This document shows positions 26,876 to 34,850 of a stretch of DNA of 34,850 bases, one piece after another; positions within the stretch are counted from its first letter, which is position 1; each line of letters starts with the position of its first letter. The stretch covers positions 594,977-629,826 of the forward strand of contig CAJNDS010002159.1 in the NCBI GenBank assembly GCA_905221605.1, read 5' to 3'. The notes beneath the pieces were generated by a model. It had not been told where the DNA came from. It did not search any database and worked only from the letters and a program-made list of their open reading frames with translations. This DNA is from Symbiodinium natans (taxonomy: Eukaryota > Sar > Dinophyceae > Suessiales > Symbiodiniaceae). The position numbers and the translations under genes were made by a program.

Positions 26876-26945
26876 CTAAACCCTAAACCCTAGACCCTAG
26901 ACCCTAACCCCTAAAACCCCAAAACCCCAAAACCCTAAACCCAAG
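26876..26945 (-). repeat. Degenerate CCCTAAA/CCCCAAAA array
   Basis: CCCTAAA, CCCTAGA and CCCCAAAA units. Confidence 0.85.
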
Positions 26946-27119
26946 ACTCAGCCCGAAGATGAGGTCTGCGCGCGTGGTCGCGGAAGGGGCCGAGGGCGAG
27001 GAAAGCAGGCCCGGCACCCAAAACCTTCAACACCGAAACCCGCAGTCTGTTAAACTTTGTCATAGTCGGGTACCGTTTTACATTTTTGAGGGTACTTAAA
27101 CCCAATAAGGAATAATAAA

Positions 27120-27188
27120 AACCCTAAACCCTAAACTCTAAACCCTAAACCCTAAACCCTACGCCCTAAACCCTAAACCCTAAACCCT
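27120..27188 (-). repeat. Interstitial telomeric array (CCCTAAA)n
   Basis: About ten units with one CTCTAAA and one CCCTACG variant. Confidence 0.95.
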
Positions 27189-27327
27189 TTTTGATTTTCA
27201 ATATTCTCCCAACCATGAACTAGTAAAGGCAGAAGGCCGAAGTGAAGATGTTCAGGGTGCAGGCCCAAAAAGGTTCAGGGTCTGAAAGCCTTGGCCTTCG
27301 AGTCTTCGACCCTTCATGTTGACTTGT

Positions 27328-27357
27328 TTAGGGTTTAGGGTTTAGGGTTTAGGGTTC
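27328..27357 (+). repeat. Short TTTAGGG array
   Basis: Four units. Confidence 0.9.
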
Positions 27358-27518
27358 AGCATCTCAAGTTCCAGCAGTGTGTCTAGGCAACGGAAAAAAA
27401 CCCACCCGCTCAAAGAATCCCATACCATTAAGAAAATAGAAGGTTCATTATTTTCTCTTCGGATGCACCAATACACAAAACAATCACGCCGTAGTACCAA
27501 GCACTTAACACAAGCCAC

Positions 27519-28354
27519 GCCAGGCCTTGAGGCCTTGAAACCCTAAACACCAGGCCGTGAGGCCTTGAAACCCTAAACACAAGGCCTTGAGGCCCTGAAA
27601 CCCTAAACACTAGGCCGTGAGGCCTTGAAAATCTAAATATCAGACCTTGAGGCCCTGAAACCCTAAACACCAGGCCTTGAGGCCCTGAGACCCTAAACGG
27701 CAGGCCGTGAGGCCGTGAAACCCTAAACACCAGGCCTTGAGGCCCTGAAACCCTAAACACCAGGCCTTGAGGCCCTGAAACCCTAAACACCAGGCCTTGA
27801 GGCCTTGAAACCCTAACCACCAGGCCTTGAGGCCCTGAAACCCTAAACGGCAGGCCGTGAGGCCGTGAAACCCTAAACACCAGGCCTGGAGGCCCTGAAA
27901 CCCTAAACACCAGGCCTTGAGGCCTTGAAACCTAACCACCAGGCCTTGAGGCCCTGAAACCCTAAATTGCAGGCCGTGAGGTTGAAACCAGGCCTTGAGG
28001 CCCTGAAACCCTAAACACCAGACCGTGCCTTGAGGCGTTGAAACCCTATGCGCCAGGCCGTGAGGCCTTGAAACCCTAAACACCAGGCCTTGAGGCCCTG
28101 AAACCCTAAACACCAGGCCGTGAGGCCTTGAAACCCTAAACACCAGGCCTTGAGGCCCTGAAACCCTAAACACTAGGCCGTGAGGCCTTGAAAATCTAAA
28201 TATCAGACCTTGAGGCCCTGAAACCCTAAACGCCAGGCCTTGAGGCCCTGAAACCCTAAATACCAGGCCGTGGTCGTGAAACCCTAAACATCAGGCCAGG
28301 CCTTGAGGCCCTGAAACCCTACACACCAGGCAGCGAGGCCTTGAAACCCTAAAC
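27519..28354 (-). repeat. 30-bp satellite containing a telomere heptamer
   Basis: About 28 units of the form CAGGCCTTGAGGCCCTGAAA + CCCTAAACAC. Every unit carries CCCTAAA plus a 23-bp insert with the near-palindrome GGCCTTGAGGCC. Two unit types (CCTTGAGGCCCTG and CCGTGAGGCCTTG) partly alternate, and a larger block including AAATCTAAATATCAG appears twice (about 27630 and 28190), so there is higher-order structure. The 30-bp period keeps frames open on the minus strand (FRVSGPQGLV repeats); no other sign of a real protein. Confidence 0.97.
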
Positions 28355-28362
28355 GAAAGGGG

Positions 28363-28590
28363 TCAGAGGGGCCGATTTGGGTCAAAACGCCAAATTCGTG
28401 CTGAACAATGGGGGGCCAAATGGGTCAGACGGGTCAAAACGCCCCGAACATGGGGAAGAACCAGACGGGTCAGACGGGTCAAAACGCCAAATTCGTGTTG
28501 AACAATGGGCCAAATGGGAGACGGGTCAAAACGCCAAATTCGTGCTGAACAATGCATGGGGGTCGAAACGCCAAATCGTGTTTAACATTT
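28363..28590 (+). repeat. Degenerate GGTCAAAACGCCAAATTCGT repeat
   Basis: GGGTCAAAACGCC recurs at about 28379, 28433, 28487 and 28523, with GTGCTGAACAATGG after three of them. Spacing is irregular (36-54 bp). Confidence 0.85.
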
Positions 28591-28599
28591 AGGTTTATA

Positions 28600-28773
28600 T
28601 GGTAGAGAGGTTGATCGTGCCAAGGCCAAAAGATGGGAGGCCCCAAAAGGCCCCAAGAGGCACGGGGTGCCCCAAAAGGCCCCGGAAAGCAACAAACAAC
28701 TCGTCAAAACCCCGTAAACCCTCCCCAACATCCCCATAAAGCCCCGACAAGCCCTGTACAATTTCTATAAGCC
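28600..28773 (-). mobile_element. Family C element, one end only
   Basis: The end TTATAGAAATTGTACAGGG (minus strand, 28752-28770), followed inward by TTGTCGGGG and GGGTTTACGGGGTTTTGACG, matches the end of copy 2 at 28983-29060 (TTTGTGTCGGG, GGGTTTCGGGGGGTTTTGGC). No partner end is found to the left, so the copy is truncated. Confidence 0.5.
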
Positions 28774-28784
28774 CTAACACCCTC

Positions 28785-28850
28785 CCTAAACCCTAAACCC
28801 TAGACCCTAGACCCTAAACCCTAAACCCTAAACCCTAAACCCCCTAACCC
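28785..28850 (-). repeat. Interstitial telomeric array (CCCTAAA)n
   Basis: Eight to nine units with CCCTAGA variants. Confidence 0.92.
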
Positions 28851-28982
28851 CTGAACCCCAATGAAAGAGTCCTCCGCTCCCAGGCTGCAAAGGCAGCTGC
28901 GTGCCATCCTCAGCTCCCTCCCGAGACTCCCCCATATGGAATTCCATGTAGGCCTTGAGGGTTTAAAATTTAGGGTTTAGGG

Positions 28983-29470
28983 TTTATAGAAATTGTATAG
29001 GGTTTGTGTCGGGAGTTTTGGGGGGTTTTGGGGGGTTTCGGGGGGTTTTGGCGGGTTTTGTTTTTTAAACTTACCTTTTGAACTTTCAGGGCTGCGGCTG
29101 GGGCTGGGGGCTGGGGGCTGGGGCTCCGGGGCTGGGGCCGAGGCCTGGGGCTGGGGCTGGGCTGGGGCTGGGGCTGGTGGGGCTGGGGGGCTGGGGCTGG
29201 GGCTGGGCTGGGGCTTGGGGCTGGGGCTGGGGCTTGGGGCTGGGGCTGATGCCCCCCCGCCCCACCCCGCCCCAGCTCAGCCCTGATGGTGGGGCTGTTG
29301 GGGGCTTGCTTGGTGGCCTGGGGAATCTGGCCGAATCTTTTGAACTTTTCTCCTTTTGAGTCTGTTGGTGCCTGAGAGTCACGCTTGTTTTGGTCTTCCG
29401 TTTTACACTGTGAAAGATGAAGGGTTATTGCACGAGCTTCTCGTATTGAATCACATACAATTTCTATTTA
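28983..29470. mobile_element. Family C element, copy 2 (about 485 bp), with 15-bp direct repeats
   Basis: Bounded by ATAGAAATTGTAT (28986-28998) and ATACAATTTCTAT (29455-29467). The end types are those of copy 1 in reverse order. The direct repeat GGCCTTGAGGGTTTA occurs at 28951-28965 and 29475-29489, outside both ends. The interior has G-rich tracts (GGGGGGTTTT) and a GGGGCT array. No real gene. Confidence 0.6.
29088..29249 (+). repeat. GGGGCT hexamer array
   Basis: About 26 units of GGGGCT with GGGGGCT, GGGCT and GGGGCTT variants. Strong quadruplex potential. The Gly/Leu/Ala/Trp-rich frames across it are artefacts. Confidence 0.95.
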
Positions 29471-29481
29471 TCCTGGCCTTG

Positions 29482-29665
29482 AGGGTTTAGGGTTTAGGGT
29501 TTAGGGTTTAGGGTTTAGGGTTTAGGGTTTAGGCGTTAGGGTTTAGGGTTTAAGGTTCAGGGTTCAGGGTTCAAGGTTCAGGGATAAGGTTAGTTTAGGG
29601 TTCGGGTTTCGGGTTTCGGGTTTCGGGTTTAGGGTTTGGGGTTTAGGGTTTAGGGGATAAGGTTT
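29482..29665 (+). repeat. TTTAGGG array with TTCAGGG and TTTCGGG blocks
   Basis: Seven TTTAGGG units, then a TTCAGGG run, then three TTTCGGG units, then TTTAGGG/TTTGGGG. This is the last telomeric tract of the window and lies at the 3' side of the retrotransposon. Confidence 0.95.
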
Positions 29666-29669
29666 AGGG

Positions 29670-30709
29670 TTACACCCTCAACCTGTCGTCGCAAGTTTGT
29701 GTCCAACTTGCAGTACCTCACCATTCAAGGGTGAGGCTTGGAGGGCTTTGTGGGTTGGGTTTCGGGGCGCAGGCTACGGGGAAATTGTGGTCAGGAAACT
29801 TGGGTCGACATGACCAATTCGAATTCAGTCGAATGCTTGCCACTTGACACACCTGAAGGTCTTTTTGTCTTAGTAGTGGAGTAGGTAACCTTTAAATTTT
29901 TTGGGGTAGTATAATCCTTACATAATCTGAAAGGTTAACCTTCAGTCCTCTAGGATACTGGACAACTAAGTTGTGACACCGCAAGAGCTTGATGAGGCTG
30001 GAAGCAGAGGAGTCTGATTGAACGCAGCGCCTTTGCACACCTACGGCAGCGCGCTGGAAACAACTTTGCCGTCCTGCGCCCGAAACCCGACAGATGACCT
30101 GAACCTTCCCGAGATCCCATGCAAAATCTCCAAGTAGTAAGGGTAAACCCCCAACAAGTGATTCGGGACCATTATTTGATTCTCATTTATACGAATATGA
30201 TTTTTTTCCATCCATCGATGATCAGATTCATATGCTTCTCTTCGGTGCAAGAGACTTGTGCTCCCAAAAGCACCAATTCATTTCTAAATCATCATTGAGA
30301 GAGATTCGGCGGCGCCATAGAGACTTCTATCCCCAAAGCACCACTTGAAAGGAGACTCATGCTCCCATGATATCGGATGCCCTAACATCCAGACACACAA
30401 AAGGCAGCAACGAAAGCAATCAAGGGACCCAAGGCACATTAAAAGCCCGCCACCACCCCGAATTAAGCCCCAGGTCCCACGATCGCGGGAGACGAGAAGA
30501 ACACAGTTGGCATCCGAATTCCCATCTTGAAATGAACAACGAACGTGAAATACGAGAAATGAAACAACCTCCTTCGACAGCAGTATTCTTTGATACCATG
30601 AGAACTATCGATCATCTCAAGACCTGCGCGAGGGGCCTGTAGCGAAGAACATCATTTTCCTAAAGAAAAGGCCAGCGCCGATCACCACCCTGGTAAACGT
30701 AAGTAATCT
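29670..30709 (-). other. Probable 3' untranslated region of the retrotransposon and flank
   Basis: About 1 kb downstream (minus strand) of the endonuclease stop. A unit resembling GAGACTTGTGCTCCCAAAAG recurs at about 30248, 30319 and 30352. Its GTGCTCCCAAAAGCAC core can form a small stem (GTGCT/AGCAC). No poly-A or simple-repeat tail could be fixed, so the true 3' end is unknown. A 69-codon minus-strand frame (30041-30250) has no recognised family. Confidence 0.4.
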
Positions 30710-31240
30710 TCAAGCAAGCACGAAATTCTCTGCAAGTATCTCAGGCTCCCGGCGATGAACCGTGCGACGGCGCTCCAAGCAGACATGCACGTGGCGTTGC
30801 AAGAGTATAGAAATACGCTCCTGCATCAGGCTCCGCGTTCGGCCTGGCGGCCGTCCCAGGGGTTCATCTGCAGCTTTGCACAACGAGTCCAGTATACGTC
30901 GTCCCTCTACATTCAACCCACCGGCATAGTCGAACACAATCGGTTCAAAACCTATCCCTTGCTCATGACAACGTTGCTGGATTTGTCGATTCGTTCGCTT
31001 CTGTTCAGCGTACCGTTCCGTGTTGGAGACGCTACCACCAGCAATAAACTGAGAAACTATCGCAAAGTCCAGTGCCACACGTGGGAGGAAGTTCCAAGCG
31101 GATTGTCTACACAGAGGGGTCGGGATCGTGAGGATATCAGCTGGTCGAAGATCGGGCGTCGCTGGCAACAAGCCACTCGGTTCTAACTTCAACCCAATAC
31201 CACCCCCTGAAAGACCTCGAAAAAATCTCGTCTCGAACAT
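30710..31240 (-). pseudogene. Restriction-like endonuclease domain of the retrotransposon (frame-shifted 3' part)
   Basis: The C-terminal part of the same polyprotein as the upstream reverse transcriptase, but in another frame. The frame opened at the ATG 31240 has FFRGLSGGGIGLKLEPSG, then RPAD (residues 32-35), ALDFAIV with Asp58, and YAEQK with Lys81. This is the R/KPD...D...K signature of the restriction-like endonuclease found in R2-type non-LTR elements. A conserved-looking QGIGFEPIVFDYAGG follows. The role of such domains is nicking the DNA target so that the RNA can be reverse transcribed there (family knowledge). One extra base in a T6 run (31220-31225 on the complement) accounts for the frame change. 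Ends at TGA 30710-30712. Confidence 0.8.
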
Positions 31241-34031
31241 AATTATGAAGTGGCGTTTTACCGATCATCGGACAAGCGATACAATGATGACCCCAACTAT
31301 CCGAAACTTGGGGGCACATACCACATCCTTCATCTCCGTCAAATACTTGAAGACCAAGTCGCATAAATAAAGCATCAGAAAATGCAACATTGGTAAAACA
31401 AGTCCCAAACGTGAGATTCGGAGCACTACACACCCACCCATCAGCCCAACTCTCGCCGTAAGATTTCATTCTCGTGAGATCCAACGAAGAGAGGGTGCCA
31501 AGAAATGTTCTGCGCGACGCCTCCACTCCTTGCGCAACCAGCTCCTGAAACTTCAGCCTCGTATCATCCCGCTGAAAAGCATCCTTCCAAGTGGGACACA
31601 GGGCTTCAAGGCGCTGTGTGGCAACCGCCCATCCCAAAATAGAATAGTTAGGATGAAGAGTGACCAATTGAGCACATAACTCCGACGTAAATCGAGAGGC
31701 CACAACGTACGCAATATCAGCCCGATGACAGTCGTGATCTCCTATGGGAAACGATTCTGGGGTCAATCCAAGGCCACCATGCTTCGGATGGAGACACGCC
31801 TGGCGCCACGAAACATCCGGAATCGCACGCCCCAAAATATTCTCTAGGGCCTGGCGGTACCTAACATCATACCACGTGAATAACCCTTCCAGGAAGTGGC
31901 ACGGGGAGGTTCGAGCAAGGAATTGCAGTTGACAGAAACCCATTGTCTTCTGGAGAAGGTGGAAGGCAACATGACGACTCTGTAATTGTTCCAAAGCTCG
32001 GAACAATTGTTCGAAGCGGACGATTTTGCCATCACAAAATTCTTTCATGAAGGGAGTCTGCCCACAAACCGGAGCTTTCAACATCTGGATATCGGTACCG
32101 GTTTGAATCCGAACTCCGAGAGCTTGGAAACCCGACACATCTCCGCGAAACTCATCCCCCGCCAGCAAATACAAAGTGCATTGCGACAGATCGTACGAAA
32201 ATCCATACTTCTCAGCGAGTTTGATTTCTTCCCGGAAACAACGGAGAACATCTTGGACCCGACCGCCACTAAAACTGTCATCAGCGTACTCCGGCTCAAA
32301 AGGGGGCGAACTCCCGGCGGCCTCCCGAGCTTCTTCGGCATGACGCCTCCGCACCAAGCAGAACAAGGCCATCATGAGCGGACAACCTTGTTGCCCTCGA
32401 GAACTGGGGTACAGTTCGCCTTCGTATACTAAATGGGAAGGAGCTCCATAGCACCATTCAGCGAAACGAGACGAAGCCGGAGCGTATTGTCTACAATCGA
32501 TGAGGAATTCGTGGGGATGAACAGTGTTGAAGGCGTTTTTCACATCCTTCTGCAGGAGCACCATGTCCTGGTTACACTTGTTCTGAGCAACCCACATTCG
32601 AGTTGAGTGGACGAGAGCCTCCGCTCCCCCTCCTACCGCGACAGCGAGCTGACGAGGGAGAAGTCGAGCCTTAATCGTACCCGAGTCAAGCCTAAACGAA
32701 CATTTGAAGGCGAGTTTACGGAAAACTTGTCCCATGACTATAGGACGAGCGTCCTGGTCGAGCGCGACAGGGTGCCCTGACTTGTCGACCTTGCCAACCC
32801 CGACCAACGTCCCACCAGCCATCCATGGCCGCAAGCCTTCAGGTAACTCAGCGTCGACAACGATCCGAATGAAGCGATGAAGCGTCATCAAATATTCAGA
32901 ATCCAACGAATGACCCACAAATCCTTTCAAGAAATCGGCTCGAAGACCGTCAGGGCCAGGCCCCGAACCAGTAGGAAACGATTTGAGGGACTGGAACAGA
33001 ACATCCAATGGGATCTCTGGGGTCGGCGGCAGCGCGGTGCGTTGAAGCTTTCCAGCTGGGCTCGGAGGAAATTTCGCAAGCAATTTTTGACGAATTTGCT
33101 CATTGGAAGCGGCCAAACCCGGGGAGACTAAACGTTTCATCGCTTGCCCCGAACGCCCCAAAGCCACCAACCGTCTAACCTCGGCCTCTCTACGTTCCAG
33201 AGTCTGGTTCGAGTCTCCCCTTGGTTTGCGAGTACGAGCAGCCATCACCGCCTCATCCCATAAGCCCTTTCGTTCTCCCAATCTCCACCGAATCAAAAGG
33301 GATTTCGTGAAGGCAATAGCTTGACCACGACGTTGGCCTCTCCGATTTTGCCTACAGACACTTTTGGGAAACATCAGTAACTCAATCCACGCCCTGCGAG
33401 CTTGGGCTTGCCCTACAGTGTCGTCTCCAACGCCTCGACCTCCTGCTTCAGTCGGCAAAGGATCCCATGCGTCAAGTCGGTTTTGAGAAACAACAGCAGA
33501 AAGCAGTTTAGCATACTCGATCCGAACCAACGGCCAAACCTCTGCCGGGAGATAATCTTTAGTGAAGATCGGACAAGTGAAGATATCCTGTAGAGTTGGA
33601 AGATCGTCCTGCGCGGAGTGAGGGGTCACAAGATGACCAGATGGTCTAACTTGAGGCCAACATTTAGCGTGGACTCCGGAAGCTATGCGAGTGCTCAAAG
33701 TTTTACCACACACTCGACAACCCTGCCAACGTTGCTCGTGTAACCAGGCGTCGCTTGGACGCCCCTGTAATTCCCCGATGCAGTGCAAATCGACATGAGC
33801 TCTCAAAGCCTCCTTTGATTGCCAAGCTGGTCCCACACCCCGACTCCTAGCACAACCCACGATGGGACAATACAACGTGTGCTGCACACTCCGCGGTCCA
33901 CTTGGCAATGAGTCCCGAGCCAATTGTTGGATTTCTTCGATACCGCACCCAAATAATTCAGCCAGCTCAGCATCTGCACCAACCGAATCTCGGGCATCAA
34001 AGATTCTCACCTGATCTTCGTCCACTTCCAT
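31137..34031 (-). CDS. Non-LTR retrotransposon polyprotein: zinc fingers, reverse transcriptase, CCHC knuckle
   Basis: The open frame extends to 34820 (1227 codons). I prefer the Met at 34031 (MEVDEDQ, residue 264), because the first 263 residues look like translated leader. Domains, numbered from the 34820 Met: C2H2 finger C318-C323-H342-H346; second Cys/His finger C368-C371-H384-C387; reverse transcriptase with GPGPDGL (620-626), RPIVMGQVFRKL (692-703), QKDVKNAFN with Asp759, SRGQQGCPLMMALF (807-820) and the catalytic YADD (845-848; 32277-32288); thumb-like HPKHGGLGL (1011-1019); CCHC knuckle C1166-C1169-H1178-C1183; HNYVRDEIF. The frame stops soon after, just where the endonuclease should follow. 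Catalytic residues are intact. From Met264 with the endonuclease the protein would be about 1,100 residues, typical of R2-like elements. Found as a single element; upstream end not certain. Confidence 0.92.
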   Translation of the reverse strand: MEVDEDQVRIFDARDSVGADAELAELFGCGIEEIQQLARDSLPSGPRSVQHTLYCPIVGCARSRGVGPAWQSKEALRAHVDLHCIGELQGRPSDAWLHEQRWQGCRVCGKTLSTRIASGVHAKCWPQVRPSGHLVTPHSAQDDLPTLQDIFTCPIFTKDYLPAEVWPLVRIEYAKLLSAVVSQNRLDAWDPLPTEAGGRGVGDDTVGQAQARRAWIELLMFPKSVCRQNRRGQRRGQAIAFTKSLLIRWRLGERKGLWDEAVMAARTRKPRGDSNQTLERREAEVRRLVALGRSGQAMKRLVSPGLAASNEQIRQKLLAKFPPSPAGKLQRTALPPTPEIPLDVLFQSLKSFPTGSGPGPDGLRADFLKGFVGHSLDSEYLMTLHRFIRIVVDAELPEGLRPWMAGGTLVGVGKVDKSGHPVALDQDARPIVMGQVFRKLAFKCSFRLDSGTIKARLLPRQLAVAVGGGAEALVHSTRMWVAQNKCNQDMVLLQKDVKNAFNTVHPHEFLIDCRQYAPASSRFAEWCYGAPSHLVYEGELYPSSRGQQGCPLMMALFCLVRRRHAEEAREAAGSSPPFEPEYADDSFSGGRVQDVLRCFREEIKLAEKYGFSYDLSQCTLYLLAGDEFRGDVSGFQALGVRIQTGTDIQMLKAPVCGQTPFMKEFCDGKIVRFEQLFRALEQLQSRHVAFHLLQKTMGFCQLQFLARTSPCHFLEGLFTWYDVRYRQALENILGRAIPDVSWRQACLHPKHGGLGLTPESFPIGDHDCHRADIAYVVASRFTSELCAQLVTLHPNYSILGWAVATQRLEALCPTWKDAFQRDDTRLKFQELVAQGVEASRRTFLGTLSSLDLTRMKSYGESWADGWVCSAPNLTFGTCFTNVAFSDALFMRLGLQVFDGDEGCGMCPQVSDSWGHHCIACPMIGKTPLHNYVRDEIFSRSFRGWYWVEVRTEWLVASDARSSTS

Positions 34032-34850
34032 GTCCGCAACCCCTCCGAGAGTGGAAGACGCTACCTCTCTTGGAAAAGCCGGGTACGACCCTACGATTGC
34101 AAGCAGCAACAAACGTCCCCCGATAGGCATTTGTTTACTCAACCAAAATCCTCCCAACACCGAAATACCTCGACAGATACTCCGATCGAAATGAAAATCG
34201 AAGACCCACGCCAACATGCTTATTCCTGAAACCACACATCTCAAGCGGTCCTCTACTTGATAAGTCCACCAACGCAACGTGCCAAGATAGAGACCCTGAA
34301 AGAACCGCACTCGAGTCATACGAAGCGGACTCAAGATACCGTACATGATTGGCACGTCCGTGCCAAGACCATTTGTGCTCGATGAGCAGCCTCTCGTTGC
34401 ACCCCAGGGGCTGGCTGCACAAGATCTCAAATGATGCAAATAAAATAGCTGATTGGGCTGAATCCACCCCAAGCGGCGATCCCACTTGTCTCCCGAAACG
34501 AATGACGCACATCCATGAGAATACCACAACATGGGATCTCCCAAACAACCCAAGCGACCCTCGCTCTCAATGACAACATGGAAAGTAGTGGACCCCAACA
34601 ACAACACCAAGAACACCGCTCTACCATTCATGCGCAACCTGTCTGAACGTTGGTGGACTCTGAAGCGACGTCCATTCGACTTGGTAACCTTCTCTGCTTC
34701 TCTTTGCTGATCCAATTCGCGCTCCGTGCAAGAGCCTATCGTGAAGACTCCGATACAGAACACTAGCCAAACCCAGTCCCATAACAACTGAGCAGAGAGG
34801 AGGCCGCACCCTTCAGCCATTGCCCCCGCCCTCTACCCGGACAACGAGTC
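34032..34850 (-). other. 5' leader of the retrotransposon, truncated by window edge
   Basis: The reading frame is open up to the ATG at 34820, but the product is irregular (LLWDWVWLVFCIGVFTIGSC near the start) and the other minus-strand frames are also open (34135-34548, 34427-34627, 34621-34809). It is best read as untranslated leader, or as a poorly conserved N-terminus. No internal promoter motif is claimed. The window ends before any 5' boundary can be seen. Confidence 0.45.

Noticed and set aside
27428-28173. 160- and 177-codon minus-strand frames with a repeated ten-residue unit
   Set aside because: The satellite period is 30 bp, a multiple of three, so a repeat stays open automatically. 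Several phases are open at once.
27519-28354. CRISPR-like regular repeat
   Set aside because: Units are contiguous with no unique spacers, and the context is eukaryotic telomeric DNA.
28993-29382. Gly/Trp/Pro-rich frames over the GGGGCT array
   Set aside because: Produced by the hexamer repeat, with frames open on both strands.
34032-34820. First 263 codons of the long retrotransposon frame as real protein
   Set aside because: Irregular, hydrophobic and Trp/Cys-rich without domain features. Other frames are open too. A Met just before the acidic MEVDEDQ and the zinc fingers is a better start, though not proven.

Overview
The window looks like nuclear DNA of an alga-like alveolate, most probably a dinoflagellate. 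The evidence is plant/alveolate-type telomere heptamers (TTTAGGG/CCCTAAA), a non-LTR retrotransposon whose reverse transcriptase carries a C-terminal restriction-like endonuclease of a kind common in dinoflagellates and other phytoplankton, and a gene cut into very short exons with probable GC as well as GT splice donors. There are no bacterial operons, rRNA genes or convincing tRNAs. The taxon is an inference; the repeats and domains are read directly.

Layout. (1) About 1-18,075: a mosaic of dozens of interstitial telomeric arrays in both orientations, separated by roughly 100-500 bp of mostly non-coding sequence. Within it are two small dispersed repeat families: family A, about 110 bp with a hairpin and at least eight full or partial copies, and family B, a 99-bp terminal-inverted-repeat (TIR) element present twice. 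There are also several homogenised blocks of variant heptamers, head-to-head telomere junctions and a few gene fragments. (2) 18,081-24,644: a telomere-free island of 6.56 kb whose two ends carry an inverted repeat of about 45 bp. It holds a putative plus-strand multi-exon gene (18,561 to about 20,500), a 2.6-kb TG/TGTGTC/TGCG microsatellite, a duplicated 130-bp block and four copies of a degenerate repeat of about 85 bp. (3) 24,648-29,665: telomeric arrays again, mixed with a 20-bp minisatellite, a 30-bp satellite that contains a telomere heptamer in every unit, a GGGGCT array, and a third repeat family (C) whose ends share the 13-mer ATAGAAATTGTAT. (4) 29,670-34,850: one non-LTR retrotransposon on the minus strand, with N-terminal zinc fingers, an intact YADD reverse transcriptase, a CCHC knuckle and a restriction-like endonuclease. 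The endonuclease is displaced by a single +1 frameshift at a homopolymer.

The only confident protein is the retrotransposon. The island gene is a reasoned reconstruction from reading-frame quality and splice phase and matches no family I recognise. The very long open frames over the microsatellite and satellites are artefacts. The most interesting observations are the TIR-bounded island, the three undescribed-looking repeat families tied to telomeric tracts, and the amplified variant heptamers, which together suggest a region shaped by repeated telomere-sequence insertion and mobile elements.
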